64,000 nt of DNA. Source: Paralvinella palmiformis (taxonomy: Eukaryota > Annelida > Polychaeta > Terebellida > Alvinellidae). The translations under genes and the position numbers were made by a program. Every line of letters starts with the position of its first letter. Within the stretch, counting starts at the first letter, position 1. Below, piece after piece: positions 21,936 to 34,883 of this stretch. Under the pieces are notes generated by a model. That model did no database searches and was not told where the DNA came from. It worked only from the letters and a program-made list of their open reading frames with translations. The stretch is taken from the NCBI GenBank assembly GCA_025642065.1, contig JAODUP010000131.1, positions 1 through 64,000 of the forward strand. Direction: 5' to 3'.

Positions 21936-22194
21936 AATAACTGAATAAATCCTACCTATACGAACCATGTATCAATACACGTCCGACTGGTCTGGTGTCG
22001 AAGTTCTTCTCTAACCTAAGTGAAAATTCAAGCCCTATATACACCCTCAGCGTGTTAACAAACATTACAGTTTGTCCATAACAAAGAGAATGTACACTAA
22101 CACAGTATGGACTCACTAAAGTGATTAAACTAAAATAAAAACAAAGTAGCAATACCGCACAATGGATTATTACTGGACTAGAACGAAATATCGT

Positions 22195-22325
22195 CTGTGT
22201 GTGTGTGTTTTAGGGTACATAGTAAAAGGCAACAGGCACAGAGCATCAACATATCTGAACATCCTTCGAAACCTACCTCCATAAATCTAAATACAACTAT
22301 ACATACATTAATCTAAAAATAAAAT
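22195..22325 (+). repeat. Interspersed module M, copy 2
   Basis: (TG)n then TTTTAGGGTACATAG, GCACAGAGCATCAACATATC and ACCTCCATAAATCTAAATAC, matching 2926-3070. It leads directly into the 30-bp minisatellite. Confidence 0.6.
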
Positions 22326-22330
22326 GTTCC

Positions 22331-23572
22331 ATACAACCAATAATATGATTAATTGATCTCACACAACCAATAATATGATTAATTGTTCTCACACAACCGA
22401 TATGATTAATTGATCTCACACAACCAATAATATGATTAATCGATCTCACACAACCAATAATATGATTAATTGATCTCACACAACCGATGATATGATTAAT
22501 TGATCTCACACAACCAATAATATGATTAATTGATCTCACACAACCAATAATATGATTAATTGATCTCACACAACTGATGATATGATTAATTGATCTCACA
22601 CAACCAATAATGTGATTAATTGTTCTCACACAACCGATATGATTAATTGATCTCACACAACCAATAATATGATTAATCGATCTCACACAACCAATAATAT
22701 GATTAATTGATCTCACACAACCAATAATATGATTAATTGATCTCACACAACTGATGATATGATTAATTGATCTCACACAACCAATAATGTGATTAATTGA
22801 TCTCATACAACCAATAATATGATTAATTGATCTCACACAACCAATAATGTGATTAATCGATCTCACACAACCAATAATATGATTAATTGATCTCACACAA
22901 CCGATGATATGATTAATTGATTTCACACAACCGATGATATGATTAATTGATCTCACACAACCAATAATATGATTAATTGATCTCACACAACCGATGATGT
23001 GATTAATTGATCTCACACAACCAATGATATGATTAATTGATCTCACACAACCAATAATGTGATTAATCGATCTCACACAACCAATAATATGATTAATTGA
23101 TCTCACACAACCGATGATATGATTAATTGATCTCACACAACCAATAATATGATTAATTAATCTCACACAACCGATGATATGATTAATTGATCTCACACAA
23201 CCAATAATATGATTAATTGATCTCACACAACTGATGATATGATTAATTGATCTCACACAACCAATAATGTGATTAATTGATCTCACACAACCGATGATAT
23301 GATTAATTGATCTCACACAACTGATGATATGATTAATTAATCTCACACAACCAAAAATGTGATTAATTGATCTCATACAACCAATAATATGATTAATTGA
23401 TCTCACACAACCAATAATGTGATTAATTGATCTCACACAACCAATAATATGATTAATTGATCTCACACAACCGATGAATATGATTAATTGATCTCACACA
23501 ACCAATAATATGATTAATTGATCTCACACAACCAATAATATGATTAATTGATCTCACACAACCGATGATATG
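22331..23572. repeat. 30-bp minisatellite, about 41 units
   Basis: Unit CTCACACAACCAATAATATG + ATTAATTGAT. Variants differ mostly at CCAATA/CCGATG/CTGATG and TATG/TGTG, and a few units are 27 bp. The variants tend to alternate, suggesting spread by multi-unit steps. No unique spacers lie between units, so it is not a CRISPR. The 389-codon minus-strand open frame (INHIIGCVRS repeated) is a by-product of a stop-free 30-bp unit. Confidence 0.95.
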
Positions 23573-24750
23573 AAGACAACAACACGACAATTCTCAGATT
23601 GATAGGGGATTCAGTTACAGACATTTCGACATTTCAGTCTGGAATTGCGTACAATTTGAGATTTTATGATTTTAGTAAAAACTTTAGTGTTTAATTAAAA
23701 AAAAAATAGTTGTAATGGTTTGAGTTATAATTTTTACAGTATTATACGTTATTTAACTAGTTTTAATAGTAAAGTTCATCTTTTCTGCATTAACATCTAT
23801 GCACACTAACTTCCTTACACTAATATCCAGTACTCTATCGTTCATCTTTTTTGTGCACTAACATCCAGTAGACAAATATCCATGTACGCCAACACCCCGA
23901 TATCATCGGTGATTATTTCTAGATATCCTTCATATTTGAATTATTCTTCATGATCAGGGCACTTTCATTAATATACATGTTTTGTATCAATGTATTTTTT
24001 ACCTGTTTTGTGGCATATATGGTATGCTTTGGTATTAAACTGATAATGCATGTCTAGTACATTTTATTGCATTACATGTTTTCATCATTTTGACCCTAGA
24101 ACTATGACATTTATGACCAATACATGGCTTAACATATATCCAAACATATTTTCACGTCTGATCTAAAATATAATATACCGTGAGTGCAGAACGCATACCA
24201 ATAGATTAACTTGAAATTTGACTCTAAACATATTAAATTAATGAAAATATCATTCAACCGAACCGTCTTACATTTAATAATAATAATAAAGGGGAAAAAT
24301 GCATTCAGTTAATCCTAAAAACTCAATTAGACTGTGATATTTCCGATATAAAGCCAAACATATTGTAACCTTTTTGTGATGATTCCATCAATTTCATATT
24401 TATCTAAAGCAAAATCAATACCAATGACAACAACACAGAATGTTCGAGGATGTTACATCGGGCAGTTTTTAGGCCGAAACAGCTGATGACAACCTAATGT
24501 AGATATAGTGATCCATAACTTGTTGAACGACGGATTTAGAAAGACAAGAAGTCAGTGATCTTAACATCAGCTCTAGAAACCAATCAAATCATCATCAAAT
24601 CATTCTTCAAACAATCACTTTAAATAATTTACCTAACTTATATCTCTATCAGTATATCAGTTTGTCGTATACCATATTGGACATTTTCCGTCCGGGCATA
24701 ATCTAAATGAAACGTAATATTCTGATTTTAGTTAATTAAGATCGTTCGTT
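23573..24750. other. Intergenic, no supported gene
   Basis: AT-rich, with repeated short phrases such as ACTAACATCCAGTA/ACTAATATCCAGTA near 23820-23870. No gene seen. Confidence 0.45.
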
Positions 24751-24754
24751 ACTA

Positions 24755-24910
24755 TTGGTCTTTCTAGACCCACTTGACGTATTTGATACAGTTGACCAAT
24801 AGATTAAAAAATTCCAATTGAAAGGATGTTTTGTTTAGTCAAATAAAGAACTGGAATGGCTTCAGTCGTATTTAAGGCGACGTATTGATATTTGTCTGAT
24901 GTTCGCCTTT
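24755..24910 (+). pseudogene. LINE reverse-transcriptase fragment
   Basis: In one frame reads DPLDVFDTVDQ and, after a stop, KELEWLQSYLRRR. This is the RT palm pattern LD...AFDTVDH...LEWFQSYL of non-LTR elements. It is short and broken. Confidence 0.5.
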
Positions 24911-25293
24911 TTTTATTTGGCCCCAACTAGGCTCACTTCTGAGTTAGCTGTCCACAATGTAAATGCCCCCCCTCAGGTTTATTGCACCACGATATGACGT
25001 CTAATATCGCTTATATGAGAACGACACACGTACGTACAGCTGTAAATATCGCCATATCTTGGGAATTATTCAACTTTCACATCTTCTCTGGAGAATTATC
25101 AGCATTTTATTTTGGATATTTGACTATGAATGACTCAAAAATATTTTCAAATTGGATGGTAATAACGTGATTATTGATTATTTTGTTTCATCGCGTTATT
25201 CTATATTGATAAAATAATGGCGGATCTTTCATCACCCTCAATTGGCTAAATCGGCATTATTATTATTATTATTATTTTATTATTATTATGAAT

Positions 25294-25440
25294 ATAGGCG
25301 TGGGCGTATCTGAAGAGTGTTTCATCTTTTATTTCGCTTCATTACCTTTGGAGGTCGCTCGGCCCATTTAGCCTACCATGTGCACAATAGTGGCCATAAA
25401 ACATCAATCATCATAATCATCATCATCATCATCATCATCA
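25294..25440 (+). mobile_element. SINE family 1, 5'-truncated, (ATC)n tail
   Basis: GGCGTGGGCGTATCTGAAGAG, CATTACCTTTGGAGGTCGC, then ATAAAACATCAATCATCATA and a CAT run. An ATT run precedes it (about 25258-25288). Confidence 0.7.
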
Positions 25441-25535
25441 CCCAGGTACTAGTGAGACATTACATATTTCAGCATGAAAAGTTATATCTCTCTGTTTGGT
25501 TTCCTGATGACTCATTCAGAGGTTGTATTTAAGCA

Positions 25536-25650
25536 GTGTCTTTGACTTCGCTTCATTACCTTTGGAGGTCCGCTCGGCCCATTTACTCTATCATGTGCAC
25601 AAAAGTGGCTGTAAAACATCAATCAATCAATCAATCAATCAATCAATTAT
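25536..25650 (+). mobile_element. SINE family 1, 5'-truncated, (AATC)n tail
   Basis: CTTTGACTTCGCTTCATTACC and GTGGCTGTAAAACATCAATC, followed by an (AATC)n tail. Same strand as, and about 100 bp behind, the previous copy; the tail unit differs. Confidence 0.7.
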
Positions 25651-25651
25651 G

Positions 25652-25745
25652 ATTGTAAGGCATTATTGTTGGGGTGGGGGTAGACAAGGAGGAATATTAT
25701 CTCTCTACCTATTCAGTTCATACCTAGATGAACCAACTGAAAAGG
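25652..25745 (+). pseudogene. Reverse-transcriptase fragment (QGG-LS block)
   Basis: Reads GGGRQGGILSLYLFSSYLDE, close to the RT block G-x-R-Q-G-G-I-L-S-P-Y-L-F of non-LTR elements. Only about 30 codons survive. Confidence 0.5.
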
Positions 25746-26500
25746 TATGATTTGAGTTGTAATATAAATGGACATTTGAACTATGGCTTTATTTCTACAT
25801 GTGTAAAACAGTCGATACACATTGATACCCACAACCAATAAACAACCAATACGGGACCTTTGTACGATTTATGGCCAATCATAGATCGACACAAACCAGA
25901 GTCGGACAGTGATTGGTCAGTCAACGATGTTTATTTAGTTGTATAGCGTTTTATAAGTTTAGGTCGATGTGCGTGCCGATTTTCAGTGAGGCTAATTTGG
26001 AATACCTTGCAGTTGTTATGATTATTGTCATTCTTATTCGTGGTAAACAAACGATCAAACTGTAGGGAAGGCGTTTCCAATGTTGTGGTTATTATGTATG
26101 AACTGCGGTAAGATATTTTTGACAGGTGCTTTTGTCTACGGAATTATCTTGACTTAATGTGATGTTATCGCTTTAATCTGCATGCACAATTTATTGAATG
26201 GGATTTCACCTGATTACATTAAGTAAGATGTTCAGTTATTGTGAGTTAATTTAATTCGCAAAATGTTCAATATGACATAATGTTGTAAAATACGTTTAGA
26301 TTATACGAGCTGTTTGTTAAAAAATGTTGTAAGTTGAGGGAGGGCGTTACTTCATGAAAGTATCACTCTTAGAATTAGTTTTTGTAATTTGTATTTTATA
26401 TAAAGAAACTTTATATAACCGTCTCATGATATGTCAATCTTGTGTTTGCGCTGGTTGGGTATGAGGACCAAGAAGGGTAGGGTTGGGGGGCGGGAATAAT
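25746..26500. other. Intergenic, no supported gene
   Basis: AT-rich flank of the LINE relic that starts near 26512. Confidence 0.4.
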
Positions 26501-26511
26501 TAAATTATACC

Positions 26512-29285
26512 ATGATAGATAACTTATCTACTTTATATCCGAATTCGGATGAGTTCATTTACGGCGACTCGCCTTTTCAATACAGTACACATTCTTGTGA
26601 ATATCATGAAATCCATGATTTTTACTCGCAAATAGAAGATTTAAACGATCCACTGTTGTGTTGTCATCTTAACTGTCGAGGACTTTTCTGCAAATTGGGA
26701 TTCTTTTCATAACCTGATATGCGAATTACAAAACGATAAATTTTCATTTTATCTAATTAGAATAAGTGAAGTATACGATTACTCCAATGATAATAGGATA
26801 AACCTGAAAGGATATTACGCAATTGTGGGGCGGACTCGTGAAGATGAACCGAGAGATGGAGTTGGTTTAGTCATCAGGGACAACATTGATTTTAATATAC
26901 GTGAAAACATTAGTTTTTCATAGCTCATGTCATTGAGACAATTTTTATTGCAATAATTAATTAATCCAAGAAGAATATATTCGGTGGAATTATATATATA
27001 GACCTAAAACGGAGCATCGGCCCAACCTTGACATATTTACATCAACTTTATTTGATATAATGGATACTGCTAATCAGGAAAATAAATAATTCGTAATCCT
27101 GAGTGATATAAATATAGATTTGTTAAAATCTCAATCACATACTAAAACTAATGATTATCTCGAAGATATTTTTCAACATGGTTTCTTGACTGTTATTTCC
27201 AAGCCAACTAGAATCTGTGCGTCGGCAGCTACACTGATAGATCACATATACACAAATAACGTGACTTCTGTCGGGATTTCAGGAATAATTATTACTGATC
27301 TAGCAGATCATTTTGGTACATTTTATATTATTCAAGGAAAACATAAACACAAGGAAACCCAACAAGCCAAAATAAGAACATTTTCGGAAAATAATATTGA
27401 TAAATTCAAAATATTACTGGACCAAACAGATTTTTCTCATATTTTACTAATTAAATATCCCAACAATGTATACAATAAATTTATTAAACTATATTCGTGA
27501 AAATAATTTCCGCTTCGTGATAAAAGTTTAAAAAAAGAATAATATTAAACAAGAACCTTGGTTTACAACTGGTTTACCAACATCATCTCATAGAAAATCT
27601 AAATTATTTTCTCAGAATAATATGTTTAATAAAATAAAGCGTCAAATGAAATCCATGTATTGTACAAAACAGTTGGAGGATAATAAAAAATAACTCGAAA
27701 TATTGTTGGTCCATACTTAGACAAGCCTTGGGCAAAAGAAATAACAAATCTGCTTATCCCAAAACATTTGTGATAAATAACTCGCAAGTTTCTGATATTC
27801 ATGAAATTACAGAAGGTTTTAATAGTTATTGTTCGAAGATTGGCCTGCAAACTAGTCGTAGCGTACTGCACTCGAACAAGCGCTTCACATCATACAGGAC
27901 CAGCACGCAACTGCACAGTATTTTTCTCGAACAGGTGGAGCCACTTGACGTGATTTCGTGTGTTAAAAAATTAAAGCCTCAGTCCAGTGCCGGTCATGAT
28001 GGCTTTTCCACAAAAATATTAAAAGAAACATAACATATATTATAAATCAATCATTTAATAATTACAGACCGGTGAGTTTACTTCCAGCTTTTTCTAAACT
28101 ACTAGAAATACTCATGCATGCTAAATTAATGTCATTTCTTACTAAATATAATATACTCTAAACACTAATATGGTTTTCGACCTAAACATTGTACTGTACA
28201 TGCCATCTTGCATTTACGGAATCACTGTGGGAATGCCATCTCGAAATCGGAACCAGAATTTACGTTGGCTGTGTTATGTGATCTGTCAAAAGCATTTGAT
28301 GTTATTGATCATTAAATATTTCGAGAAAAATTGAATAAATATGGTATACGTGGAATTGTTAATGGCTGGTTCAAAAGTTATTTGTCTGATAGATCCCAGT
28401 TTGTCGAAGTTGAAAATACAAAATCCACGAAGATACCTATCGAGTGTGGAGTTCCACAATGTTCCATCCTCGGATCTCTCTTGTATCTTATTTACATCAA
28501 TGACATAGGCTACTCGGGGAAGGCTAACATCTTGTAATTTGCTGATGATACTACTTTATATTTGTTGGGTTCTAATATCAAAAAATTATATGATGACGCT
28601 AATATACAAATAATAATCTTTTTGAATGGTTTTGTTCAAATAGATTATCACTGAATGCTAAAAAGACTAAATATATTGTATTATGACCCAAACATCTAGG
28701 AGGATATTTGGGATTTTGAGTCATACGCATAAATGGTATAGCTTTGGATCGAATTAGTAATGACTGCATCGAAAAATCCACCAAATTTCTAGGAATATAT
28801 CTTGATGAAAATTTAACATGGAAATACCATATCACCCAGGTCAATAATAAGGTATCCAGAGCTAGAAGGGTTTTTAGGTCATGTTACCTGTACATATACA
28901 AGATGTATGAATTGCAACTCTTAATGAATACCTTGTTTGACTGACTAATTTAATTACAATATTAGCAATATTTGGCATTCGTCCTTCATCAAATGATCAG
29001 ATGAGAAGTTACAATAATTAATAATAATTTATATATTCTTCAGCCTGAACCTTCACCTGAGATTTGACTCTACCACTCGGCGCAGACACATTTATTTAAC
29101 ATTTCGCTTTATTTTCTATTTCTTGGGGGGGGGGGCTGTGCTAAGACAGCCAGCAGGCTACACAGTCCCTTCAATTTACATTAACTGTTGATATTGTGTG
29201 TTTCTGTCTATATTCTTGTATTTGTTTGATACTATTATATTCTAATGTAAATTGGAAAATAAAATTCATTCATTCATTCATTCAC
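26512..29285 (+). mobile_element. Non-LTR retrotransposon (CR1/Jockey-like), nearly full length, dead
   Basis: Pieces are in order. The endonuclease start reads HLNCRGL (about 26670), and the endonuclease end has ASAATLIDHIYTNN and DHFGTF (27200-27330). The linker has SSAGHDGFSTKIL (about 27985-28020). RT blocks are NYRPVSLLPAFSKLLE (about 28060), LCDLSKAFDVIDH (about 28275-28315), WFKSYLSDRSQFV, GVPQCSILGSLLYLIYIND and FADDTTLYL (28535-28565). The catalytic F-A-D-D is intact, but stop codons and frameshifts split the ORF at least six times. The 3' UTR ends at AATAAAATTCATTCATTC near 29285. This is a relic that cannot code for a working enzyme. Confidence 0.75.
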
Positions 29286-29434
29286 TTTAATGTATTTTGA
29301 CGACTTGTTCTTGATGTTGCCATTATCAGCAGGAGTATATCAGTTATTACATGTATGCGAGAGATTGGGAACTATCCATGATGTAAAATAGAATGAGGAG
29401 AAATTAAAGTGCTGTTGTGATATTCAAATCTGAA

Positions 29435-29436
<2 letters not shown>

Positions 29437-29489
<53 letters not shown>

Positions 29490-29520
29490 AGAGAGAGGGG
29501 AGAGAGAGGGAGGAGAGATA
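29437..29520. repeat. (AT)n followed by (AG)n microsatellite
   Basis: About 25 AT units, then GAGAG/GGAGAG runs. No other content. Confidence 0.9.
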
Positions 29521-29794
29521 TTAAAAAGGTCATTATAAGTCCAGTCCTTCAATGGTATATTTAACTGATAACTTATCATTAACACTATTGTTGTTTTTCC
29601 AGAGAGCAAACTCATATACTATCTATGGGAGTGCTTATTTCCCACAAGCGGCCCATGCTTATAGTTGAAGGTGGGGCTAGTAAAGATGGTCATGCCGTTA
29701 AGAATGATCTGTAAGCTATGCCGCCGTGGAAGATAATAAAAGCAGTTCGTAAAACAGTAAAAGTCGTTTTTTCTATGTGTCTACTTGGTACTGT

Positions 29795-29875
29795 ACCTCG
29801 GTAACCTTGGACTTCAGTTATTTCGGACCGGTAACCTCGAACCCTAATTATTTTGGACTGTTAATCTTGGCCCCT
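29795..29875 (+). repeat. Short tandem repeat of about 30 bp (GGTAACCTTGGAC type)
   Basis: Three diverged units of the form GGTAACCT-GGAC-TTATTT-GGAC. Related GGTAACC phrases recur at 30045-30100 and, inverted, at about 37408-37435 upstream of MPG. Confidence 0.5.
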
Positions 29876-30230
29876 ATGAATGAATGGGTTGTAAATGCCC
29901 AATTAACCGGGTCGCTCACTGTGTTATTATGCACAGGGCTTTAGATATGGTATTGTTTAGATATTATTTTGTTATGGTAATGGGGTTGTTTTTATATATG
30001 CCTAGTTCTATATCTGGAGAGCCCTATAGTAATTTTGGACTGGTAACCTCGGCTCCCATATATTTTTTATTTGTGTGTTCTATTACTGGTAACCATAGTG
30101 ATTTACAACGCTAAGTTTATTTTTAAATTTGCAACGGTAACAATGCAGTTCATATGGATTGTAAATACTACAATATATACTACAATAGTATATTGTATGT
30201 AAAATGGCATCTGAGGACGCCCACGCTTAA

Positions 30231-31060
30231 CTCAGATAGCACAACATCATTGGGCCAACGTTGCCATTGGTTGGCACGGTCGCGGCTGGCTTGCAGCATT
30301 GGGACAATGTTAGTCCAGTGCAGGCATTATATCACAGCAAGTTCTGTCTCAACGATACCACCTTCACCTTGTATATCGGCTTTCGCAGACTAAGTAATTT
30401 CACTGGTATTGGTAAGCGGAGCATAATCCCCCAAAAAATCCGTTATAGATTCTAAACGAGGTAAAAGTATAATATACAGTTTTAATTCTCATTTAATATA
30501 TTAATATAGCCTTTAAGGCTCAGCGCACTTTGTGTCACGTGGTATTTTCATTGCAACAGATGCGTCCATTTTAGCGACGTGTATTACCATTTTTCATAGC
30601 ATTCGCCAGATGTCGCTATCCTTGCGTCTCTAATGACAACAATCTTATACAATGCATCGGTGTTCGAAAACCGGCAAATTCCCAAAGAAAAAAGGGTAAA
30701 CGGGCCCATTTTTGTCATGTAACCGGAATAATAGTAAAACAACTCCTTTTCCAACATGTGACCACTATTACACTACTATATGGGGGCCTATGTCAATTGA
30801 AGCCGAGGTAAAAGTGAAGTCGTTACCCAACTCTGATTCGTGGAGAGAAGGCCGGAGAATTGTGAATCTTGGTGTTATAGTTGTTGGATTAAAAGAGGGA
30901 CGTAGGCGGTGTCACCAGCTGCTACAACTAACTGATTATGTAGGGCAGCCAATGCTGGGCCAACTTAGCAGCCAATGTTGGCCCGTGGGTGATGGGGGGG
31001 GGGGGATAGAAAGTGCTGATAATTCGATCATGTTTTCCTCATGTACCCCATGAGGGATTT
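30231..31060 (+). mobile_element. Mutator-like element, 5' part with N-terminal domain fragment
   Basis: Begins with CAGATAGCACAACATCATTG, a terminal-repeat sequence shared with the element at 35437-37010, and has GGGCCAACGTTG-type subterminal motifs. A frame at about 30792-30945 reads SWREGRRIVNLGVIVVGL and CHQLLQLTDYVG. This resembles the zinc-binding N-terminal domain of Mutator-type transposases of marine invertebrates (pattern GRRIVELGVL...C..PL.L..CV). The right end was not found, so the element is truncated. Confidence 0.45.
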
Positions 31061-32395
31061 TAAGCTCTCGGTACTGGCCTCTCCTTGCAACTGGCCAAAG
31101 CCATGAGTTTTCTGATGTACTTAAATGTCCCATCATTAGTTTAATATGCCTGTTGTAGACCCAACTGCTACACATGCCGGGAAAATGGAATGCACAACCT
31201 TGTACTTTGGATGTTGAGCATTAATATCTGTATGGGTCGGCATCTGACAATTTTCGCATATCCGGTCATTTTATTATAATAGAAATATATAAAAGAATAT
31301 ATAAAGAAATATATATTCCTCCCTTCCCACTGGAATTTATTTCACCACCTTGCATCAACGTCATATAGATGAGTATAATTGCAGGACAAAGCAGTGATAA
31401 TGATTTTCTAACCTGTTCTGCATTCTTACCAAATTTATCTTACCACTGAACTTACCATATTAATTTGATTGATCTCTCACTTTTCTCCTGTGTACTACAT
31501 TATAAATATAATCATGATTGAGTAAATTATTTTTGGAGTATGGTTCCCTTTTTTTAATTTAATTTCATTCTAATAAAAGTTTCAACACTATTTTGTTTAA
31601 CCATACAACTAGTTTTTTATGCTCTGTACACTCTTTGTCTAATCTATTCTTTAATAAGAAATGCCTCATATCAAATAACAAATTAGAATGATTTGTTTTT
31701 ATTCAACGTTGGTGTGTGCGCGCGTTGACAATCAAAATATGACTTGCATATATCATATAAACTGCTTAATTATCAGAAAATTTCTGCCGTCCATATAATA
31801 TTTGTAATTTATGTTTGCTATGTAGATAATAGTTGTAAATTGTTGTTCGTTGTCCATATAATATTCATTCATGTATATTATTTTGTATAATGGTGTCGAT
31901 CCCTCGCCAAGCTTCATGTGTTGGTATTGCTTCTCGATCGGCCACAATATTGTAATAGCAAAATAATGTTTAAAACAATTTACACAACAATGAAGTGTCA
32001 TTCTATAAAACTTTTGTATTAAAGTAACTTTTCTGAGTTTATATCAGTACATCATTTCACTGGGTTCTATATAACTAAGTTTTAGAACTATTGCTTCATG
32101 AGTCCCCATGAAATAAAAAAAGCATCTCCATAAAAAGTGAAATATCTATAATTTAAATATTTGACTTAAATCCGCTCAGACACATTCAACCTTAATCTTA
32201 TCAATGTAAAATATATATTTAGGTTACTCATCTGACCGCTCTCGGGGGAATGCTGCCGAAAGGCATAGTTGAACGAATAACGGCAGAGATATTGACCACC
32301 CATCTGGCTGCACATTCAACTGGGGGAAAAAAGATCACTTTCTGCAGGCATTGTACTATTTCTGTGCCAGATTTAATCGAGGACATGAAATCATC
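31061..32395. other. Intergenic, no supported gene
   Basis: AT-rich with no recognisable open stretch. Confidence 0.45.
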
Positions 32396-32399
32396 TGCC

Positions 32400-34490
32400 A
32401 CCTTATAATGTACAACTGGCGCTGTAGATGACTTTGTGGAAGCATATAATTCGGGTGTTAAGTTTTTAATCAATAAACATGCCACTCTGCAGAGGAAAAC
32501 TATAACCCTGAGAGAAGGAAAAGACAATCGTCGGAAAGCTGAACGACTGTGGCGGAAAACAAATCTAGAGATCCATCATCAGCTAGTCAAAGAAAGATGT
32601 CGTGAAGTAGGAAAGCTTCTCATGAGATCCAAGAGGACTTATTATTCAGACAAGATAGCGGAATGTGGGAACAATCAAAAATGTCTGTTCAGAGTCACTA
32701 AGAATTTGATGGGACATAAAGGAGAAATCATTCTGCCAAGATGTTCATCTGATGAGCACTTGGCCAACAAGTGATTTCTTCATGAGGAAGATTACAACCA
32801 TTAGAGACGACATTGATAATCACAAATCTCCAATTAGCGACGTTGTTGTGATGAGCGCTGATATCAAATTTGAAGGACAGCCTCTGACAAAACTTGCGCC
32901 TGCCACTCAAGACGAGGTACATGATATTATCATTAAGTCTCCCTCAAAATCTTGTGAACTGGACCCATTAACCTAATACCTACTACCTTTAATTACAGTT
33001 ATTATAAACAAATCACTGGTGGAGTCCAAGGTTCCGCTTTCTTTCAAAAAGGCCAATATTAGACCACTACTGAAGAAGCCAAATCTGGATAAAGAGGAAT
33101 TGAAAAATTACCGCCCAGTGTCTAATCTGCTTTTGTTGTCGAAGATCCTGGAGAAGCTGGTTGCTAAGCGGTTGGAGACCCATTTGAGTAGTCACAGACT
33201 GCACGATAATCTTCAGTCAGCTTACCGTACCGGTCACTCTACAGAGACATCATGACATTTAAGCTTTAGGTAGGAAGTGTATGGCGGCATTAGTTCTGCT
33301 TGACTTATCTGCTGCTTTCGATATCATAGATCACAAAATCCTTCAAACGCGTCTTGAGCACTCGTTTGGAGTAACCGGAAGTGCCCTCTCCTGGATCAAA
33401 TCTTATTTGAGTGACAGATCTCAGTGTGTTGCCATAGGAATAACGACATCAGAAGGCAAGTGTCTGAATTTTGGAGTGCCACAAGGATCGGTACTTGGAC
33501 CACGTAAGTACTGTTTGTATTCAAAACCAATTAGTGCGATACGTAGCCGACATAATTTGCTCTACCACTGTTATGCAAATGATACCCAGGTTTATATGGC
33601 GATCATGCCCAAAACAACTTGGTCCGACGTTGCAAGAAATTGGAAGCTTGTTTGGCTGATATCAGTACTTGGATGAGTGCAAACATGCTTAAGTTAAACG
33701 AGGAAAAGACAGAGCTCATTATCTTTAACCAAAAACATCAGGTTAGGATGAATGAGGAATGACGGCTTCAGGTAGGTAATAATACTGCTTCTGTGGCATC
33801 GTCAGTGAAGAATTAATATTGGTCATATCGGGCGGTACATCACATTGGATGCTTGCAAAACACTGGCACAGGCCCTGATAACTTCTCGGCTAGATTACGG
33901 CAACGTTCTCCTGTATGGTCTTCCAAGCACACTGATGACACGGCTACAGAAAGTACAGAATTATTTTGCCAGGTTAGTCACTCGCACTCATAAAAGAGAA
34001 GATATAACACCAGTCTTGAACTCCCTGCATTGGCTTTCGGTTATATATAAGTCGCAGTACAAAATTTTGATGTACACTTTTAAGGCACTTCAAGGGACTG
34101 CCCCTCAGTACTTAGAGGAACTTGTCGTACCGTATCAGCCGACAAGGTCTCTACGGTTTGAGTCTGGAGCATTCTTAGCCGTACCAACAACACGTGGAGT
34201 GACATGCGGTAATAGATGTTTCAGAAAGGCTGCTGCAACCTTATGGAATAATCTTCCAGTAACCATCAGAAAGTGCAAGACCCTTGATACCTTCAAAAAG
34301 AAGATAAAAACTAATCTTTTTGTTTCAGCTTTTCCTAGCTGAATATATTATGTATTTGGCTGGAAATAATTCTGTATTTTTAAAGATGTAAATCTGTTAC
34401 ATCCATATGAATTATTTATTGTCAAGCGTCTTAGAGTAACCTTGTTACAGGCTATATAGGGTGCTATATAAATGTTGTATATTATAAGGG
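32400..34490 (+). mobile_element. Non-LTR retrotransposon (CR1/L2-like), 5'-truncated, dead
   Basis: Order of pieces: FLINKHATLQRKTITLREG and RRKAERLWRKTNLEIH (32455-32570); [12 protein letters not shown] and [19 protein letters not shown] (33040-33160); [10 protein letters not shown] (about 33220); LLDLSAAFDIIDHKIL (about 33293); WIKSYLSDRSQ and NFGVPQGSVLGP (to about 33500); CYANDTQVYMA (about 33570); then a C-terminal block 33845-34342 with LVTRTHKREDITPVLNSLHW and AAATLWNNLPVTIRK. The 3' UTR ends GGGTGCTATATAAATGTTGT near 34480. The endonuclease is missing, the frame is broken in several places, and the catalytic YADD has become YAND. Confidence 0.8.
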
Positions 34491-34739
34491 AAATGACCTC
34501 AGAAGGGCCCTAAAAACTACAATATTTCACGAGTCGTCAAGGATATTAATTATTTGTATGCATAAAAAATATGCATGTCACCAAATAGAGGGATAGATTT
34601 ATTTTGTTTCATTATAGTTTAAACATAGATTTTTGTCAATTATTTTCTGCCATCATAATAATATATTTCATTATATTTTGGAAATATATGTGTTGAACCA
34701 TATGGATTTAATATAGTTATATTAAATGAATTTTCCATG

Positions 34740-34883
34740 TTGCTAGAGCCAGTCAACATTTCGAGGTCTTCAATAAAAGAAAATGAAGCTGACACAGAAA
34801 TAATAATTAAAAACTGGCTGAAATGTGCGGCCGACCATCAAGGTAGACGTCATAGGCGACTGGAGGAAAAGCAAGGGATATAA
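34740..34883 (+). other. Exon-like open stretch of unknown origin
   Basis: Behind an acceptor-like TGTTGCTAG at 34745, one frame reads PVNISRSSIKENEAD, EIIIKNWLKCAADHQGRR and RLEEKQGI before a TAA. The basic, Trp-containing composition looks coding, perhaps a last exon of a transposon gene. I do not recognise the family. Confidence 0.25.

Noticed and set aside
22297..23466. 389-codon minus-strand open frame of INHIIGCVRS repeats
   Set aside because: It is the translation of a 30-bp minisatellite whose unit is stop-free; no domain, no splice sites, and frame openness follows from the repeat length.
22331..23572. CRISPR-like regular 30-bp repeats
   Set aside because: Units are directly adjacent with no unique spacers, and the DNA is eukaryotic.
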